Part shown: piece by piece, positions 53,661 through 64,000 of the stretch
How positions within the stretch are numbered: position 1 is the first letter of the stretch
How the letters are laid out: every line of letters starts with the position of its first letter
NCBI GenBank assembly: GCA_917880885.1
Contig: OU862919.1
Coordinates: 46,909,058-46,973,057, forward strand
DNA length: 64,000 bases
Direction of reading: 5' to 3'
DNA from: Limnephilus marmoratus
Lineage: Eukaryota > Arthropoda > Insecta > Trichoptera > Limnephilidae
Notes under the pieces: model-generated
Told to the model about the DNA's origin: nothing
What the model saw: only the letters and a program-made list of their open reading frames with translations
Databases searched by the model: none
Position numbers and translations under genes: made by a program

Positions 53661-54299
53661 TTTTACAAAGTTATTTGTTCTCATTTAATTAAAAATGACG
53701 CCACAAAGTGTATTTGCAAAGTTTGAAGAAGCGTTTAACTTCAATTATAGTATCCTTACCGATTAGGTCAACCGGACTTGCCGCTAAAAAGTTTTTGTTT
53801 TCATCGTTACACTGTCCACAGGCACATGTAATCCTGTTTCTTTTGTAAATTGCTTTATTACTTGGTTTTCATTTTATTTTACATAATTTGTTGCATATTT
53901 CCTTTATTGCGAGTGCTGTAACATGTTTAATACTCTAGCAACTGAAGTTTTTGTCCGCAACTCACATATTTTTCCAAAGTTTCTATTGCTTAAAAATTAT
54001 CATCACTTTGACCCACCGTATTCCTTTCGAGTTTTTCATTATTCGGTGAAGATAATTCATGGTAAAATTCCCTTTTTTCATTTTAAACAATTCAGGTGGC
54101 ATATCTGTTATATAATTCCAATTGACCATTCCTTTTTTCCTCTTTCCATTCGTGTTTTCGTTAAACGTTAGTTTTCTTTTCCAATATCTTCCCGTATTCT
54201 CATTCGAAGGTGTTTTCTTTCTATAATCAAGATCTTTCAAGATCTGCTTGACCTTCAAAATATTGCAAGGAATGGCGCCAGCCTATAATTTGGAACTAT
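53661..54299. other. No assigned feature
   Basis: Short open frames on both strands at 53923-54258 lack domains; this may be further degraded LINE sequence. Confidence 0.3.
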
Positions 54300-54928
54300 G
54301 TGTCCGACAAAACTTAAGCGAGAGACAGCTTACTCTAAGGTCAGCAGATCTAGATGTTACTAATTACTCTCATTTGGAATAAACTTCCCTCAGCTCTTAC
54401 TAATATGCAGAATTTGGCTGAATTTAAACTGGCTTTAAAAACAAAATTATTTAAAAAATCATACCATTCATGAATCTTAACTTCTCTCCAATATACGTAA
54501 TAATAATAAGCCATGTTCTCAAGTTTCCCGTGATTGTTTGGTTTCGGTTTCCTCATAATTGTATTTTTATTTTATGTTTAATATCCGAATTTATGTCAGA
54601 ATATTTCTCATTTCTGAACGCAAACTGCCTTTCTGTTAGTATTTTATATTTTAGTTTTAAAGTTCTTGTTGTGTCCTGTGTTACAATAGCACCGCTATTG
54701 TCTATTATTATTATTGTCCCGTGTGTGCTATAACAGCACTATCTTTGTTAATTTTGTTCTTCTGTCATTGTTTTGTAAATACTCAATATTATTTTATTAT
54801 TTTCTCAATATTATAAGGAGCACTGTAGGATTATTTTTTAAATTTATTATAGTTAAGCGCACTTGAAGTGAAATGTCACAAAACAGCGCTATATGAATAT
54901 AATGTTATTATTATTATTATTATTACTA
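54300..54928 (+). pseudogene. LINE RT C-terminal end, 3' UTR and (TTA)n tail
   Basis: The plus-strand translation at about 54362-54472 reads LIWNKLPSALTNMQNLAEFK then LALKTKLFKKSYHS and a stop, the usual WN.LP...F...L...L end of LINE ORF2. The 3' UTR ends in ATGTTATTATTATTATTATT at 54900-54928, a simple-repeat tail like that of LINE1. Confidence 0.75.
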
Positions 54929-54977
54929 CAAGGTACAGTATTTACCAGGATTATGGCCTTGGATGTTCTTTATATTC

Positions 54978-55350
54978 ATGGAGGCGGATATGGATTCCGC
55001 CGCCCCGTGAATTGGATAACCAAGACCCCTGCCATAGGTCTCCCCATGTAATTCGCTACGTCTCTGCATTTGCCCACCTTCTGCGTGGCTGGCCGGGTCG
55101 GGAGAGACTGGTCGAAGGAGACCTTTTGACCTATCCACCCGGACTCTCTCGATCTCGCCTTGCACCTTAATGGGAGGGTTGGATTCATACTTCTGTCACC
55201 CTTGGACCCATTGACAGATACCTCCCTTCCCAGAACTTCCTCTCCTTCCTTTCCCTGTAAGGACCCTTACACAGCGTCCCCAAAGATGACATAGGCCCTG
55301 AGGGTTTTTTTTCCTAAGGATCCCATATGTGGAGCTAATGAAAAAAAAAC
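54978..55350 (+). repeat. Family R SINE-like retroposon with head
   Basis: Head GGATTCCGCCGCCCCGTGAA, then ACCCCTGCCATAGGTCTCCC, CACCTTAATGGGAGGGTTGG and a diverged tail stem-loop ending GTGGAGCTAATG and an A-run. Confidence 0.8.
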
Positions 55351-55544
55351 GTGGAAAGATGTGTGTATCTCCTTCGGTCGCTGGCTATAATGCTTGAAAA
55401 GGTTATAATAGCGCGAAACTACATTCAATAAATATAATGTTAAATTTGAATTCGAAGCAAGATTTTAAGTAATCGCTGCCTTTAAACTACGTTAACATTC
55501 AGTTTTATCCAACCGTTATATTTTATTTGTTATATTTTGTTAAA

Positions 55545-55695
55545 AAATGTTGTTTTTTATGTGAATACCGCACAAGAGCCAGTGAGACTATGGCATCCAC
55601 AATTAGGGTATGTTGTGAGGCTGAATATAATGGGGAGCGGAAGGAAGTGAGGAAGAGGAAAGTGGGGAAGTGCCTGGATATTCAGTACAGTTGGT
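55545..55695 (-). repeat. Family T SINE fragment
   Basis: Reverse copy: tail GTGAATACCGCACAAGAGCC, then GCATCCACAATTAGGGTATG and AGGAAAGTGGGGAAGTGCCT. No tRNA head. Confidence 0.75.
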
Positions 55696-55775
55696 GTACA
55701 TTATTGTTTAGTATCTTAGTTTTATCCAGAAAACGTGTTATTTTTCCCTTTTACATTTTTAACAGTCTCTCGTGT

Positions 55776-56500
55776 CTAGGATGATCGAAGTATGTATGAA
55801 GAATGAGTTAATGATGAATGTAAGTAAATCTAAAGTCATGGTATTTGAAAGAGATAGTATGAAAACAATGTGCAACATAGTTGTGAATGATGAGTATTTG
55901 GAGCAGGTGGGTGAGTTTGTGTACTTGGGAAGTATGTTTACGAGAGATGGTAGTTTTGACAGAGATATCGAAAGAAGGGTAAATGCAGGCAACTTTATTA
56001 ATGGAGGACGAACGCCTTTGGCGCCAACAAAAAACTGTCAAAAGAAGCGAAGGTAGCCGTCCGTAATTGAGTGCTGGTACCTACCCTGATATATGGCAGT
56101 GAGGCATGGAACTGACAGAGGTAGGATGAAAGTAGACTGTATGCTGTAGAAATGAGATCCCTGAGGCGTATGTGTGGTAAAACCATGTACGATCGTGTGA
56201 AAAATGTGGAGATCCGCGAAGAATGCAAGGCTGATGTAAGCGTAATGAGAAAGATTAAGAAAGGGACGCTCAGATGGTTTGGGCATGTAGAGCGAATGAA
56301 CGAGTAAAGGAGTGTAAGGAGAATATATGACGTAAATGTGAATGAAAGAAGAAGTCGGGAACGCCCGAGGAAGACATGGCACGACCAAGTGAATCAGTTA
56401 CTTATATGTGAACGAGGCAAGGAGTGTGTGCCAAGATCGAGTTGTTTGGCGGTCCATACTCTCTGCCTACCCCTGCGGGGAAACGGCGTGATGGTTGGTT
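55776..56500 (+). pseudogene. LINE RT C-terminal relic (RTE-like or related)
   Basis: The plus-strand frame starts with NELMMNVSKSKVMVFER and LEQVGEFVYLGSMFTRDGSF then DRDIERRVNAGNF, followed by a frameshift near 56030. Later frames give MRSLRRMCG, KKGTLRWFGHVERMNE and RERPRKTWHDQV. These are the ordered blocks after the RT palm in several LINE clades; RTE-like is my guess. At least two frame breaks. A related short fragment lies at 44905-45215. Confidence 0.8.
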
Positions 56501-56799
56501 AGTTAGTTTTAGTTAGTTTACATTTTTAACAACTAGATTACGTATATTGGACAAAATATGTTTTGTGTTCTTTGTACTGCCGTTATTGAATAAAAAGTAA
56601 GTTTGCTACAAAACAAAAGACCATTATTTTATTTTTTCCAAATCACGAAATATAGTTTTTTCTAAACTTCGGGTCGTTTAGACTAATTTTATTTATTTTT
56701 ACGTTTCGAATAGCTACAAATCATATGCACCTTTAGAGACCTCGTGCGTTTAAAAATAATGCGCCCTTTTTTCTGTCTATGGAGAGCGGTACACCCTAA

Positions 56800-57433
56800 A
56801 GGCCCTGATCGACAGGCGAGTAAAACCGCGGTCTTATGGCTCGTCGGTAAAGCTCGCCAGTGTATCATTGTAAAACCGCGGTTTTGTGCTTGGCTCGTGG
56901 CTTGTCATGTTTGCTTGATTTTTTACTCGGCTCGTCGTTCAAAACTGCGTGTCGATCACGGCCCGCGAGCCAAGCCGCCAGTTATCGGCGACAGCGCTAT
57001 AGGACGGACAAGGACAGACGTCACGTAATAATGAATCTGCGAATTCACAGTGACGATTTCATCATAGAATTCATAAACGGCTTTCGAGAGTATCCATGTT
57101 TATGGCAAATTAAATCAAGCGAATACAAAAACAAGGGAAATAATTAATAAAAAAAAATATATTAAAAAAATTTATTAATAAAAGTTCTTAATTTATTAAA
57201 TTTATTTTAATTATTAAAATTTATTTTATTTTTTAATTTAATAATAATTTTTAATTCGTGGTATGCTATAATACCAAGATAACACAAAGCTTCAGACTCC
57301 GAACAAGACACGTTAACCTCAATTCGACTACGATACGACTGTTTTACTCGCTAGTCGATCAGCACCAACGAGCCGCGAGTAAAACCGACGGTTTTTAAAA
57401 CCGCGGTATAGGCTCGCCTGTCGATCACCCACT
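56800..57433. mobile_element. PIF/Harbinger-type deletion derivative, 634 bp
   Basis: The left end AGGCCCTGATCGACAGGCGA and the complement of the right end (AGTGGGTGATCGACAGGCGA) share 17 of 21 bases. TAA flanks both sides (56797-56799, 57434-57436). Several GCGAGTAAAACCGCGG repeats lie inside both arms. It carries a MADF-like coding fragment. Confidence 0.85.
57031..57147 (+). pseudogene. MADF-domain N-terminal fragment
   Basis: From ATG at 57031: 38 codons reading DDFIIEFINGFREYPCLWQI followed by KSSEYKNKG and a stop. This fits the start of the MADF (Adf-1 Myb/SANT-like) domain: an acidic start, F.E..R.YPCLW, and a K..EY.N motif. MADF/Myb-like proteins are the usual second protein of PIF/Harbinger transposons, which agrees with the TAA TSD of the host element. 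A complete domain is about 85 residues, so more than half is lost, with no transposase. Confidence 0.6.
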
Positions 57434-57452
57434 TAACGCCGAGTCAAAAACT

Positions 57453-57482
57453 TCATTAGCGACGAAATAAGTCGAAACATGT
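57453..57482 (+). ncRNA. GACGA...GAAAC motif
   Basis: GCGACGAAATAAGTCGAAAC followed by ATGTA. It shares the GAAACATGT phrase with 20701 and 53627. It may be one arm of a retroelement repeat. Weak. Confidence 0.2.
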
Positions 57483-57529
57483 ATCAGTTCAGTTCAGTTT
57501 CAGTGCCGGCAACCCGGGCGTTTATTTAG

Positions 57530-60330
57530 TTTCATGGTTATTTACATTGTTTTCTTTTCTTTTACCCGCCTCACTAGACAAAGTCTGTTCCGAGGCGAGT
57601 AAATCACATATTATGTTTGTTCCAAAAGAAATGTGTGTATTTAAACAAATATATATATGTATGTAAAAAGATAAAAAAGATAAATTATATATTGGTATAT
57701 TAAATATTTACATACATACTTTGTTTTTTAGATAAAAGTAAATTAAAATTTTGTGACAGTTGAATATAGCGGTTACATAATAGAAGTAATAATTAATAAT
57801 TAATCATAATAATTAATATTGCAAAATTGCAGTTTCTCGTATTTGTTTTATTTGAATATTATATAATTTCGTGAGAACTTGTATGAAATGTTATTTATTT
57901 AGAATATTTTGAATGTCTGTTCTTTCCTTTTCATTCAACCATATTACAAATCTTTTGAAAAGCCAATTCAAATTATTTGGGGTGACGTAAGTTTTTGTTT
58001 GTGTTAGGAAGGTATTGAAAATGTGTGGTGCTAGGTAAGATTCGTGTTTTTTTGCAAAAGTTGATTTGATATGGGGAACTTGAAAGTGCTTATTAATTTT
58101 TGCTCTTGTGTTTTGCGAGTGAGGTATGTGGAGATGTGAAGTTTTGATACAGTTTTTGTAAATGATCTTCCTTATGAATAGTTTATTTACGTCTAGTAAT
58201 TTGTTTTTGATCATTAGCTGTTCCGTCGGATATTGGTAAGGTTTATAAAACATAATTCTAATTATTGTTTTGTGATTTATTTTAAGAGAATTGAGGTAAG
58301 TATCTGCTGCTCCTCCCCAAACTGAAATTCCATATGTTAAAATACTTTGACAGAGTGCGAAATATATATTTTTTAGTTGATTTAATGACATGATGTTTCG
58401 TATTGTTTTGAAGATGTATGATATTTTTCGTATTTTTTTTGATAATATATTAATATGGAGATCCCATTTTAGTTTATGGTCAACAGTTAAACCTAGATAT
58501 TTAATATTGTCTGCATAAACAATTTTGTCACAAGTACAGCATGTGTTATTTGACGAAATATTGGTGCAGGGGTTAAGATGTAGTTGTGGTTGGCTATGTG
58601 GTTGACCAGCCTTTGTTTTGCTAAAAGTTAAATATTTTGTTTTTGAAATGTTCAGTGTTAGTAGATTATTTTGTAGCCATTTATTTACTACAGTCATCCC
58701 TGTTTCTGTGTTTTTGAATACCTTTTCCCATGATTGTGCCTTGAACAAAATTGCAGTGTCGTCTGCATAACTGATTACTTTGTACTCAATTTTTCCTAGG
58801 TTTATCTCAGTTAGACTATTTATATAAATGAGGAATAGTATGGGACCCAAGACGCTGCCTTGCGGTACTCCATACCTGATATCTGCTTTGTCACTGCTGT
58901 ATTTATTTATTTTTACTATTTGTTGTCTCTTTTCAATGTAGCTGACAAACCATTTTAGCGGTTGACCAGTTATACCGATATTTTTGAGTTTTTGTAGTAG
59001 TAAGTTATGCGAAATAGTGTCGAAAGCTTTTGCTAGGTCTAAGAATACCCCTATCACCTTTGATCCGCCATCTATGCTTTTCACTATGTAGTTGGTTAAT
59101 TCTGATAAAGCATCTTCTGTACCCATTTTGGCACGAAATCCAAATTGGCGGCTTGAGAGCAGGTTGTGTTTTTCAAGGTACGCAAGTAATCTTTTTTTCA
59201 TGGCTTTTTCTAGAAGTTTAGATAGTGAGTTTAGCAGAGTGATTGGTCTGTAGTTTAATATCAGAGTTTTGTCTCCCGATTTATGTATTGGAGTGATACA
59301 TCCTATTTTTAAATGATCAGGGACAATTCCGAGCCTAAAACTTTGGTTGAAAATGTGTTGAAGCGGTATAAGTATGTATTCTCGTAGATTTATCAGTATT
59401 TGATTGGAAATGTTATCCGGTCCCATCGCGCAATTTGGTTTGAGAGATTTAATAAGATCCGAGATTTCCTTTGTATTTACTTGATAAGCATTGAACGAGT
59501 GATTTGGTCGTATGGAAGAGCAAAGTTTGTATAAAGAGTCTTCTGATGTACAGTTTTTTTGAAGAATTTTTTCCGCTAGGGTAGAGCCAACTTTTGCGAA
59601 TTCAGTGTTAATAAAATTAGCTATTTTATTAGGTTCATTGTTTGTTAAGACTTTGTCTCCGTTTATTAATAGTTCTTTGATATGTGAATCTTTCTTCGGA
59701 GTGGAATAAGTAATATTTCTTACAATTTCCCAAATTTTTATGTAGGTTTCAACCGTATTTATAAATGTGTCCAGCGCTGTGTTTGGGTCTATTTCATTTA
59801 GTACATTAGTCCAAGGTTCATCGTGAATATCCGATTTTAGGGACTTAAAGTTTATTTTGTCTTTCATGTTGTCATTTTTGTTTTTACTTTGTTCTTTGTT
59901 AAGAAGTATGTTTAATGTAGTTGTGAAATGGTCAGTGACAGTTGAGCGAATAATGGATGAAAAAGTTTTTTTTCTGGTTTTAGCAAATATATGATCGATG
60001 CAGGATTCGGAGTGTGATGTAGTTCTTGTTGGCGAGTTTATTGTAGATTTAAGTCCGTAGTGAGTAAAAACATTTAAGAATTCCGTAGTTTTTGGTTGGC
60101 AGTTTAATATGTTAATATTCATGTCACCAGCAATAATTATTTGTTGAGTTTTTTTATGTTTTTCAAGAAGTTTATTTAAGGAATTTAAGAAAGGGGCGAG
60201 ATTGTTGTAGCATGGTGGTCTGTATATAGCAAATATAGAAAGACATGGGCCAAGTGATATTTGTATGCGATGAGATTCGCGGAAGACGGTAGGTAGGCAG
60301 GAGACGCAGAAGGGGCGAGAGGGTGTTCGA
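57530..60330 (-). mobile_element. LINE3: 5'-truncated LINE with open ORF2
   Basis: ORF2 from mid-endonuclease to stop is in one frame, followed by a 3' UTR with a hairpin (57567-57597) and a T/A-rich region. The 3' boundary near 57530 is approximate. It belongs with LINE2 by motif similarity. Confidence 0.8.
57567..57597 (-). ncRNA. LINE3 3'-UTR hairpin
   Basis: The outer stem GCCTC/GAGGC and inner AGAC/GTCT around a short loop, with the phrase TCACTAGAC in the left arm. Member of the hairpin series discussed in the findings. Confidence 0.55.
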
Positions 60331-60359
60331 GCCAAACACTCACGTGGTCTCACCCACAC
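57891..60359 (-). pseudogene. LINE3 ORF2, truncated endonuclease plus RT
   Basis: 822 codons in one frame. The first 26 residues are unrelated flanking DNA; LINE sequence begins around RESHRIQISLG. Endonuclease motifs kept: IIIAGDMNIN near 76, SCIDHIFAK near 117 and TVTDHFTTTL near 136. Compared with LINE2, about 90 residues of linker are missing between YIK and IWEIVRNITY, in frame. RT blocks: LLNSLSKLLEKAM, GFRAKMGTEDALSE, FLDLAKAFDTISHNLL, GVPQGSVLGPILFLIYINSL and YADDTAILF with catalytic aspartates, then KYLGLTVDHKLKW and a full C-terminus. Not functional alone, but the RT is undamaged. Confidence 0.9.
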
Positions 60360-60553
60360 ATCTATAGCTAGTTCTTTTGTGAGCGCTGTGCGACAACGAT
60401 AATTTTTGAAAATACCTACCGTCGAGATTTCTCACCGGTGGTATTACCTCTTAAAGAGGAAGATAATACTAACAAATCTAAACGAAATATGAAAAAGATG
60501 AAGACGCAGAAAAAAAACTATCGGTTGCAACTGTGAGTCGAACCCAGAATCCC
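60360..60553. repeat. Repeat-like flank related to 15192-15361, with a B-box-like site
   Basis: GAAGATAATACTAACAAATC resembles the arm at 15192. TGAGTCGAACCC near 60534 is a reverse B-box-like sequence. No complete tRNA. Confidence 0.4.
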
Positions 60554-60795
60554 ATCGATTTACATTTCGATTAGATGATATTCACATAATTTTTTTTTTT
60601 TTTAAGTTTTCTTTATTCATTGAATTTTTTTTTTTTTTACATAAGTTGGGGATTTTTCGACCACCATGCTAATATATAATCGATTTACATTTCGATTAGA
60701 TGATATTCACATATTTTGTTTTTTTTTTAAGTTTTCTTTATTCATTGAATTTTGTTTTTATATATGTCTGAGATTTTTCGACCACCATGCTAGGC
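60554..60795. repeat. 125-bp tandem duplication
   Basis: ATCGATTTACATTTCGATTA starts at 60554 and 60679; both units run through AAGTTTTCTTTATTCATTGA and TTTTTCGACCACCATGCTA. It resembles duplicated LINE 3'-UTR ends. Confidence 0.85.
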
Positions 60796-60828
60796 ACATG
60801 CCCGTGTTGTGGGCTTGTGCCTAGCATG
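60788..60828 (-). ncRNA. Strong hairpin, LINE 3'-UTR type
   Basis: ATGCTAGGCACATGCCC pairs with GGGCTTGTGCCTAGCAT around a short GTGTTGT loop, with one asymmetric base. It contains the GCTAGGC phrase of the hairpin series. Confidence 0.6.
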
Positions 60829-60844
60829 CAATGCGGGCATTTAA

Positions 60845-61680
60845 TATATATATATAAAACTAGAAAAGAGTAATTTTTCATTATTCTTCTTCGTATTTAT
60901 TCTTATCGTAAAAGACATCTTGCACATAAGATGAAAACTTCAAACTCATTCTATTTTTCATACAGGCAATTAATTAACCATTCCAAAGTTAGATACTTAT
61001 GATAATACCAAAATGCTACAATATTTTACAGGAGAACAGATTACAAAAATATTGTACGCCTTACTTGCCGTAGATTTAACACACACCAGACATAATCTGA
61101 AAAACTGCTTAAGTTATATTATATTTTTGTTGATACTGATAACGATCATCATTTGATAAAACACACCTTAGTCTTACATAACTGGATTTTACATTGACAG
61201 TTGTTAACGGTGTCTTGTGCATCAGGGAGGTATTGTATGTGTGACTGACCTGTGAACAAAGGAAAACAAATTGATTAATATCATAGCCAAACCTCCGTAT
61301 GAAGTTTACACGAACACGTGGCAATCAAATTTAGCTACTTTCCCGTGGTAAATGTCCTGTAAAGTAGAAGAAAGGAAATAAAACAAAACATATTTATACC
61401 GTTCACTCAAACCACAACGAATTCTGGGAATGAATTTAAATTTGCATGATTCGAAGCTGAGCAATGAATTCAAAGAATATGCCCCCGTCTGTTAGTCATT
61501 GGTAAATTCAACATGATTTTTTTATCAAGAAAAAAGACAATGACACACAAAAAAACTGAGAGAGCACTCTTGGCAAATCCACAAAAAAGCAGACGAGAAT
61601 CGCAGCAAATAAAAATTGAATGAAGTTGTCATTCACCCCATTTACATAGACAGTGTTGTTCATCACACAATGATTCTATT
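60845..61680. other. No recognisable feature
   Basis: AT-rich unique DNA; the 71-codon minus-strand frame at 61109-61324 has no domain. Confidence 0.4.
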
Positions 61681-61689
61681 AGGTACTCG

Positions 61690-62050
61690 TGCGTACATAA
61701 TAGTAATAATAATATATCTTCATTGGACGAAATTTGCAAGATAACTAAAAAGTACATATTCAGTGTTAATGTTTACAGTTGTTTAAAATAACATAAGTAC
61801 AAAAGGATATCAACAGAAAATAATATAAATATATGAACAGTAGATACTTCAAGAATAGAAAATAGTTATAAATTTAAGTTTTTCAATAATCCGCCTCACT
61901 AGGCTAGCCTGTATTGAGGCAGTAATTTTTAAGCCAATTTATAATACTTATAAACATACCTACACCTTTATTAAAATATAGTCACACAATAGATTGGTTA
62001 CATTTATTAATAATAATTTTAAATAAAAGCAACCAATACATTGGTTGTAT
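61690..62050 (-). repeat. LINE 3'-UTR relic with hairpin
   Basis: On the minus strand it ends in an (ATT)n-like tail (61700-61715). It holds the hairpin GCCTCACTAGGCTAGCCTG ... TTGAGGC (61893-61922), nearly the same loop phrase as LINE3 (57570). No coding part. Confidence 0.55.
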
Positions 62051-62067
62051 ATTACCATTGTATAAAT

Positions 62068-62287
62068 GTTCTGTTATTTGAATACGTGAGTGTTATGATT
62101 CCATTGGGTACGTACATATTATGTTCTGTTATTTGAATATGTGAGTGTTATGATTCCATTAGGTACGTACGTATCATGTTCTGTTATTTGAATATGTGAG
62201 TGTTATGATTCCATTAGGTACGTACGTATCATGTTCTGTTATTTGAATAGGTGATTGTTATGATTCTATTATGAATGTTTTATTTTA
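62068..62287. repeat. 55-bp tandem repeat, four copies
   Basis: GTTCTGTTATTTGAATATGT starts at 62068, 62123, 62178 and 62233, exactly 55 bases apart, with few substitutions except in the last unit. Confidence 0.95.
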
Positions 62288-62311
62288 CCAACGTGTACAC
62301 TTCGTTTTTTA

Positions 62312-62645
62312 CAACGACTCGCAGTCCGAAGGTCGCGGGATCGAATCCCGGCGTGCACAAATAAATTTTATTTGATTAATTTATGTTATATCACAATTAA
62401 TTCATTAAAAATAATATATAGTACATTTGCGGCATTTTCCAGAATGAAAGATACTCTCAGTACAGCCCTGGTGTAAGACCATCATTCAGAATTGAAACGT
62501 TGCTTGAAATGGCCTTAGCCGTGTTTGGTGACCAGATCTGAATAGCCAGGTACTTCCCTATCTTCCTCTTCCCCACTACCTTCAGCCTCACAACATACCC
62601 CAATTGGGGATGCCATAGACTCACTTGCTCTTGACTCTTATCCTG
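62312..62645 (+). repeat. Family T SINE with partial tRNA-like head
   Basis: The 3' half of the head (CGCGGGATCGAATCCCGGCG, B box at 62338) is kept; the A box is missing. The body follows to CCCCAATTGGGGATGCCATA. The tail is replaced after 62630. Confidence 0.8.
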
Positions 62646-62981
62646 TGTCGTAAAAAACAGACGTAAGAGGTACATAAATGCATTCAAACATACATAAATT
62701 CTAAGGTTAAATACATTTAAAAATTCTTTCTTTGTGGTCATTGCTTGGTCGAAGTTTGTGGTTGATAAAATTATCTTCCAACAAAATCAAAAAGAAAGGT
62801 AAAAGGTTAATCTTTAAAGATTATACGTTAATAAACGAAGTAAAAGGCGAAGTAAAATAGATATTGAAATTATAATTATGTACCTACGTTAGATTTGACA
62901 GGATTATATTTCTGTATTTTATTTTATTTAGGTTAGGTTGTGTGTAAATTGATATTCCTATCCAATTGCTATTTTTTACAG

Positions 62982-63236
62982 ATGAATCGTATTTGAATTT
63001 GGTCATTGTTTCTGTTTGTCTAATCGTATATTGTGTATTGTTTGTGTTGTTTTGTATAGTGTTTTGGTGTAAATTAACCGAAATGGTTCTCGCAAAGAGC
63101 TGCTATAACGTTGGTAGTATTGAAGATCGTATCAGTGCTGGTAGAAAGAGGAAGTTAAGGATTATTTTTTGTGCTTTACTTATTCTTTCTCCAATAATAA
63201 ACATTCCTTCTCCATTAATAAACATACATAATATTC
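62982..63236 (+). CDS. Candidate internal exon, hydrophobic protein, unknown
   Basis: A TATTTTTTACAG acceptor precedes 62982, and a strong donor consensus (TTC then GTAAGTAAGT) follows 63236; the 255 bases between keep one frame open (85 codons). The product would have a hydrophobic stretch (LVIVSVCLIVYCVLFVLFCI), then a charged part (SIEDRISAGRKRKLR), then a second hydrophobic stretch (IIFCALLILSPIINI). I recognise no family. The 3' end also resembles nearby simple repeats (ATAAACATACATAATATTCG), and no partner exon is seen in the window, so chance is quite possible. Confidence 0.2.
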
Positions 63237-63244
63237 GTAAGTAA

Positions 63245-64000
63245 GTACCAATTCTTTCACAGTCATAAACATATTTGCATAGGTTATACAATTACTCTCC
63301 ATTAACAAATGTATTATATTCAAAGGCAGTCAGGTAGGTACCATTTTTTCTCCATAATTGACGAATATTCTTAGGTAGTGAGGTACTTTTTTTTTCCTAC
63401 AATGGATGTTTGTATTTTATTTAATTTATTTATTTTTATTCCATAATATTTTATTTGTTACAGATTTTTGTTTTTTTTTTGCTACCACACTAGGCTAATA
63501 TGCCCGTGTGTGGTAGTCATACATTTAATATTTTAAATAGGAATTAAAAAATACTATTCTATTGAAACAGGTGGTAAACATACTAAATAAAAATTAAGAA
63601 ATATATAAAAGTACCTAAGTGAAAAATAAAAAAATCATATTTTAAAGAAAAAGAGGAATAAAAATGAAAATTCAAATTGTGAAATACAGAAACTAATAAT
63701 AAAGATTGTGTTAATAACTCATGTATTCTATTCAAATATATAAATAAAAACATACCTACATATAAATAAAAACATAAATAAAATTAGGTGGAAAATTAAG
63801 AGAAAAAAATAATGTTCTGAAGAAAAATAGAAATAAAAATGGAAATAAAAATTTTTAAATGCAAAAATTAATGATTAAAATGTAGTGTTTAGAATTCGAT
63901 GATTATCCATAATAAACATAAAAATGCAGGCAGTTAACAAGTATATTCGTAGGTACATACCAGTTTTCTTTCAATAATAGAAGTGTTTTCGTAGATAGGT
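63245..64000. repeat. AT-rich end region with related short repeats and a hairpin
   Basis: Blocks such as TCTCCATAATTGACGAATAT then TAGGTAG and TTCGTAGGTACATACCAG recur loosely at about 63235, 63345, 63930 and 63990. The hairpin at 63481-63518 (CTACCACAC ... GTGTGTGGTAG with CACTAGGCT in its left part) belongs to the LINE 3'-UTR series. No genes seen. Confidence 0.45.

Noticed and set aside
54926..55188. Minus-strand frames of 70-79 codons
   Set aside because: They lie within a family R copy.

Overview
This is a eukaryotic window, almost certainly insect nuclear DNA. It is AT-rich, has no bacterial-style gene layout, and is filled with non-LTR retrotransposons, tRNA-derived SINEs, MITEs and satellites. 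A block of about 13 copies of the insect telomeric motif TTAGG (39809-39874) supports an insect source. I cannot settle the order. I found no convincing host gene; two weak candidate exons are listed (11472-11720 minus, 62982-63236 plus). The window reads as a nested transposon cluster.

LINEs: LINE1 (about 20978-24910, minus) is nearly complete with ORF1, endonuclease and reverse transcriptase (RT), broken by two frameshifts. LINE2 (about 35237-39070, minus) has one frameshift beside the PQG motif and a truncated ORF1. LINE3 (about 57530-60330, minus) is 5'-truncated with an open RT. LINE4 (40388-41625, minus) and LINE5 (47900-48747, plus) are RT C-terminal fragments. Relics of these or related families lie at 10.7, 12.5, 13.9, 18.3, 28.8, 34.7, 44.9, 50.6, 54.3, 55.8 and 61.7 kb.

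SINE-like families, named here for convenience: family R (about 400 bp; 2.6, 3.6, 6.4, 9.0, 13.6, 18.9, 49.3, 52.4 and 55.0 kb, plus head-only pieces) ends in the same stem-loop tail as LINE4, which suggests LINE4 mobilises it. Family T (full copy 12051-12475) starts with a tRNA-like head with A and B boxes. Family L (16.7, 29.2, 33.7 kb) carries an internal tRNA-like sequence.

DNA transposon derivatives could often be bounded to the base through target-site duplications (TSDs): hAT type with 8-bp TSDs (8410-9032, 46559-47202, 11218-11415, 43339-44619); PIF/Harbinger type with 3-bp TWA TSDs (17656-17810, 25240-25510, 51193-52015, 56800-57433, the last with a MADF-domain fragment); piggyBac type with TTAA (14532-15127); mariner type with TA (15864-16246, 17309-17645); and two foldback elements with 9-bp TSDs, GGT...ACC ends and minisatellite arms (19241-19699, 39593-40246), both with telomere-like repeats in the centre.

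Tandem repeats: 43-bp (4893-5520), about 215-bp (27275-28000), 155-171-bp (29891-30690), 55-bp (62068-62287), 24-bp (18843-18935) and a SINE-tail-derived array (43741-44200). The features most worth follow-up are the foldback family, the hammerhead-like inverted repeats near 39.1 and 41.8-42.1 kb, and a set of LINE 3'-UTR hairpins whose stems differ while the overall shape is kept.
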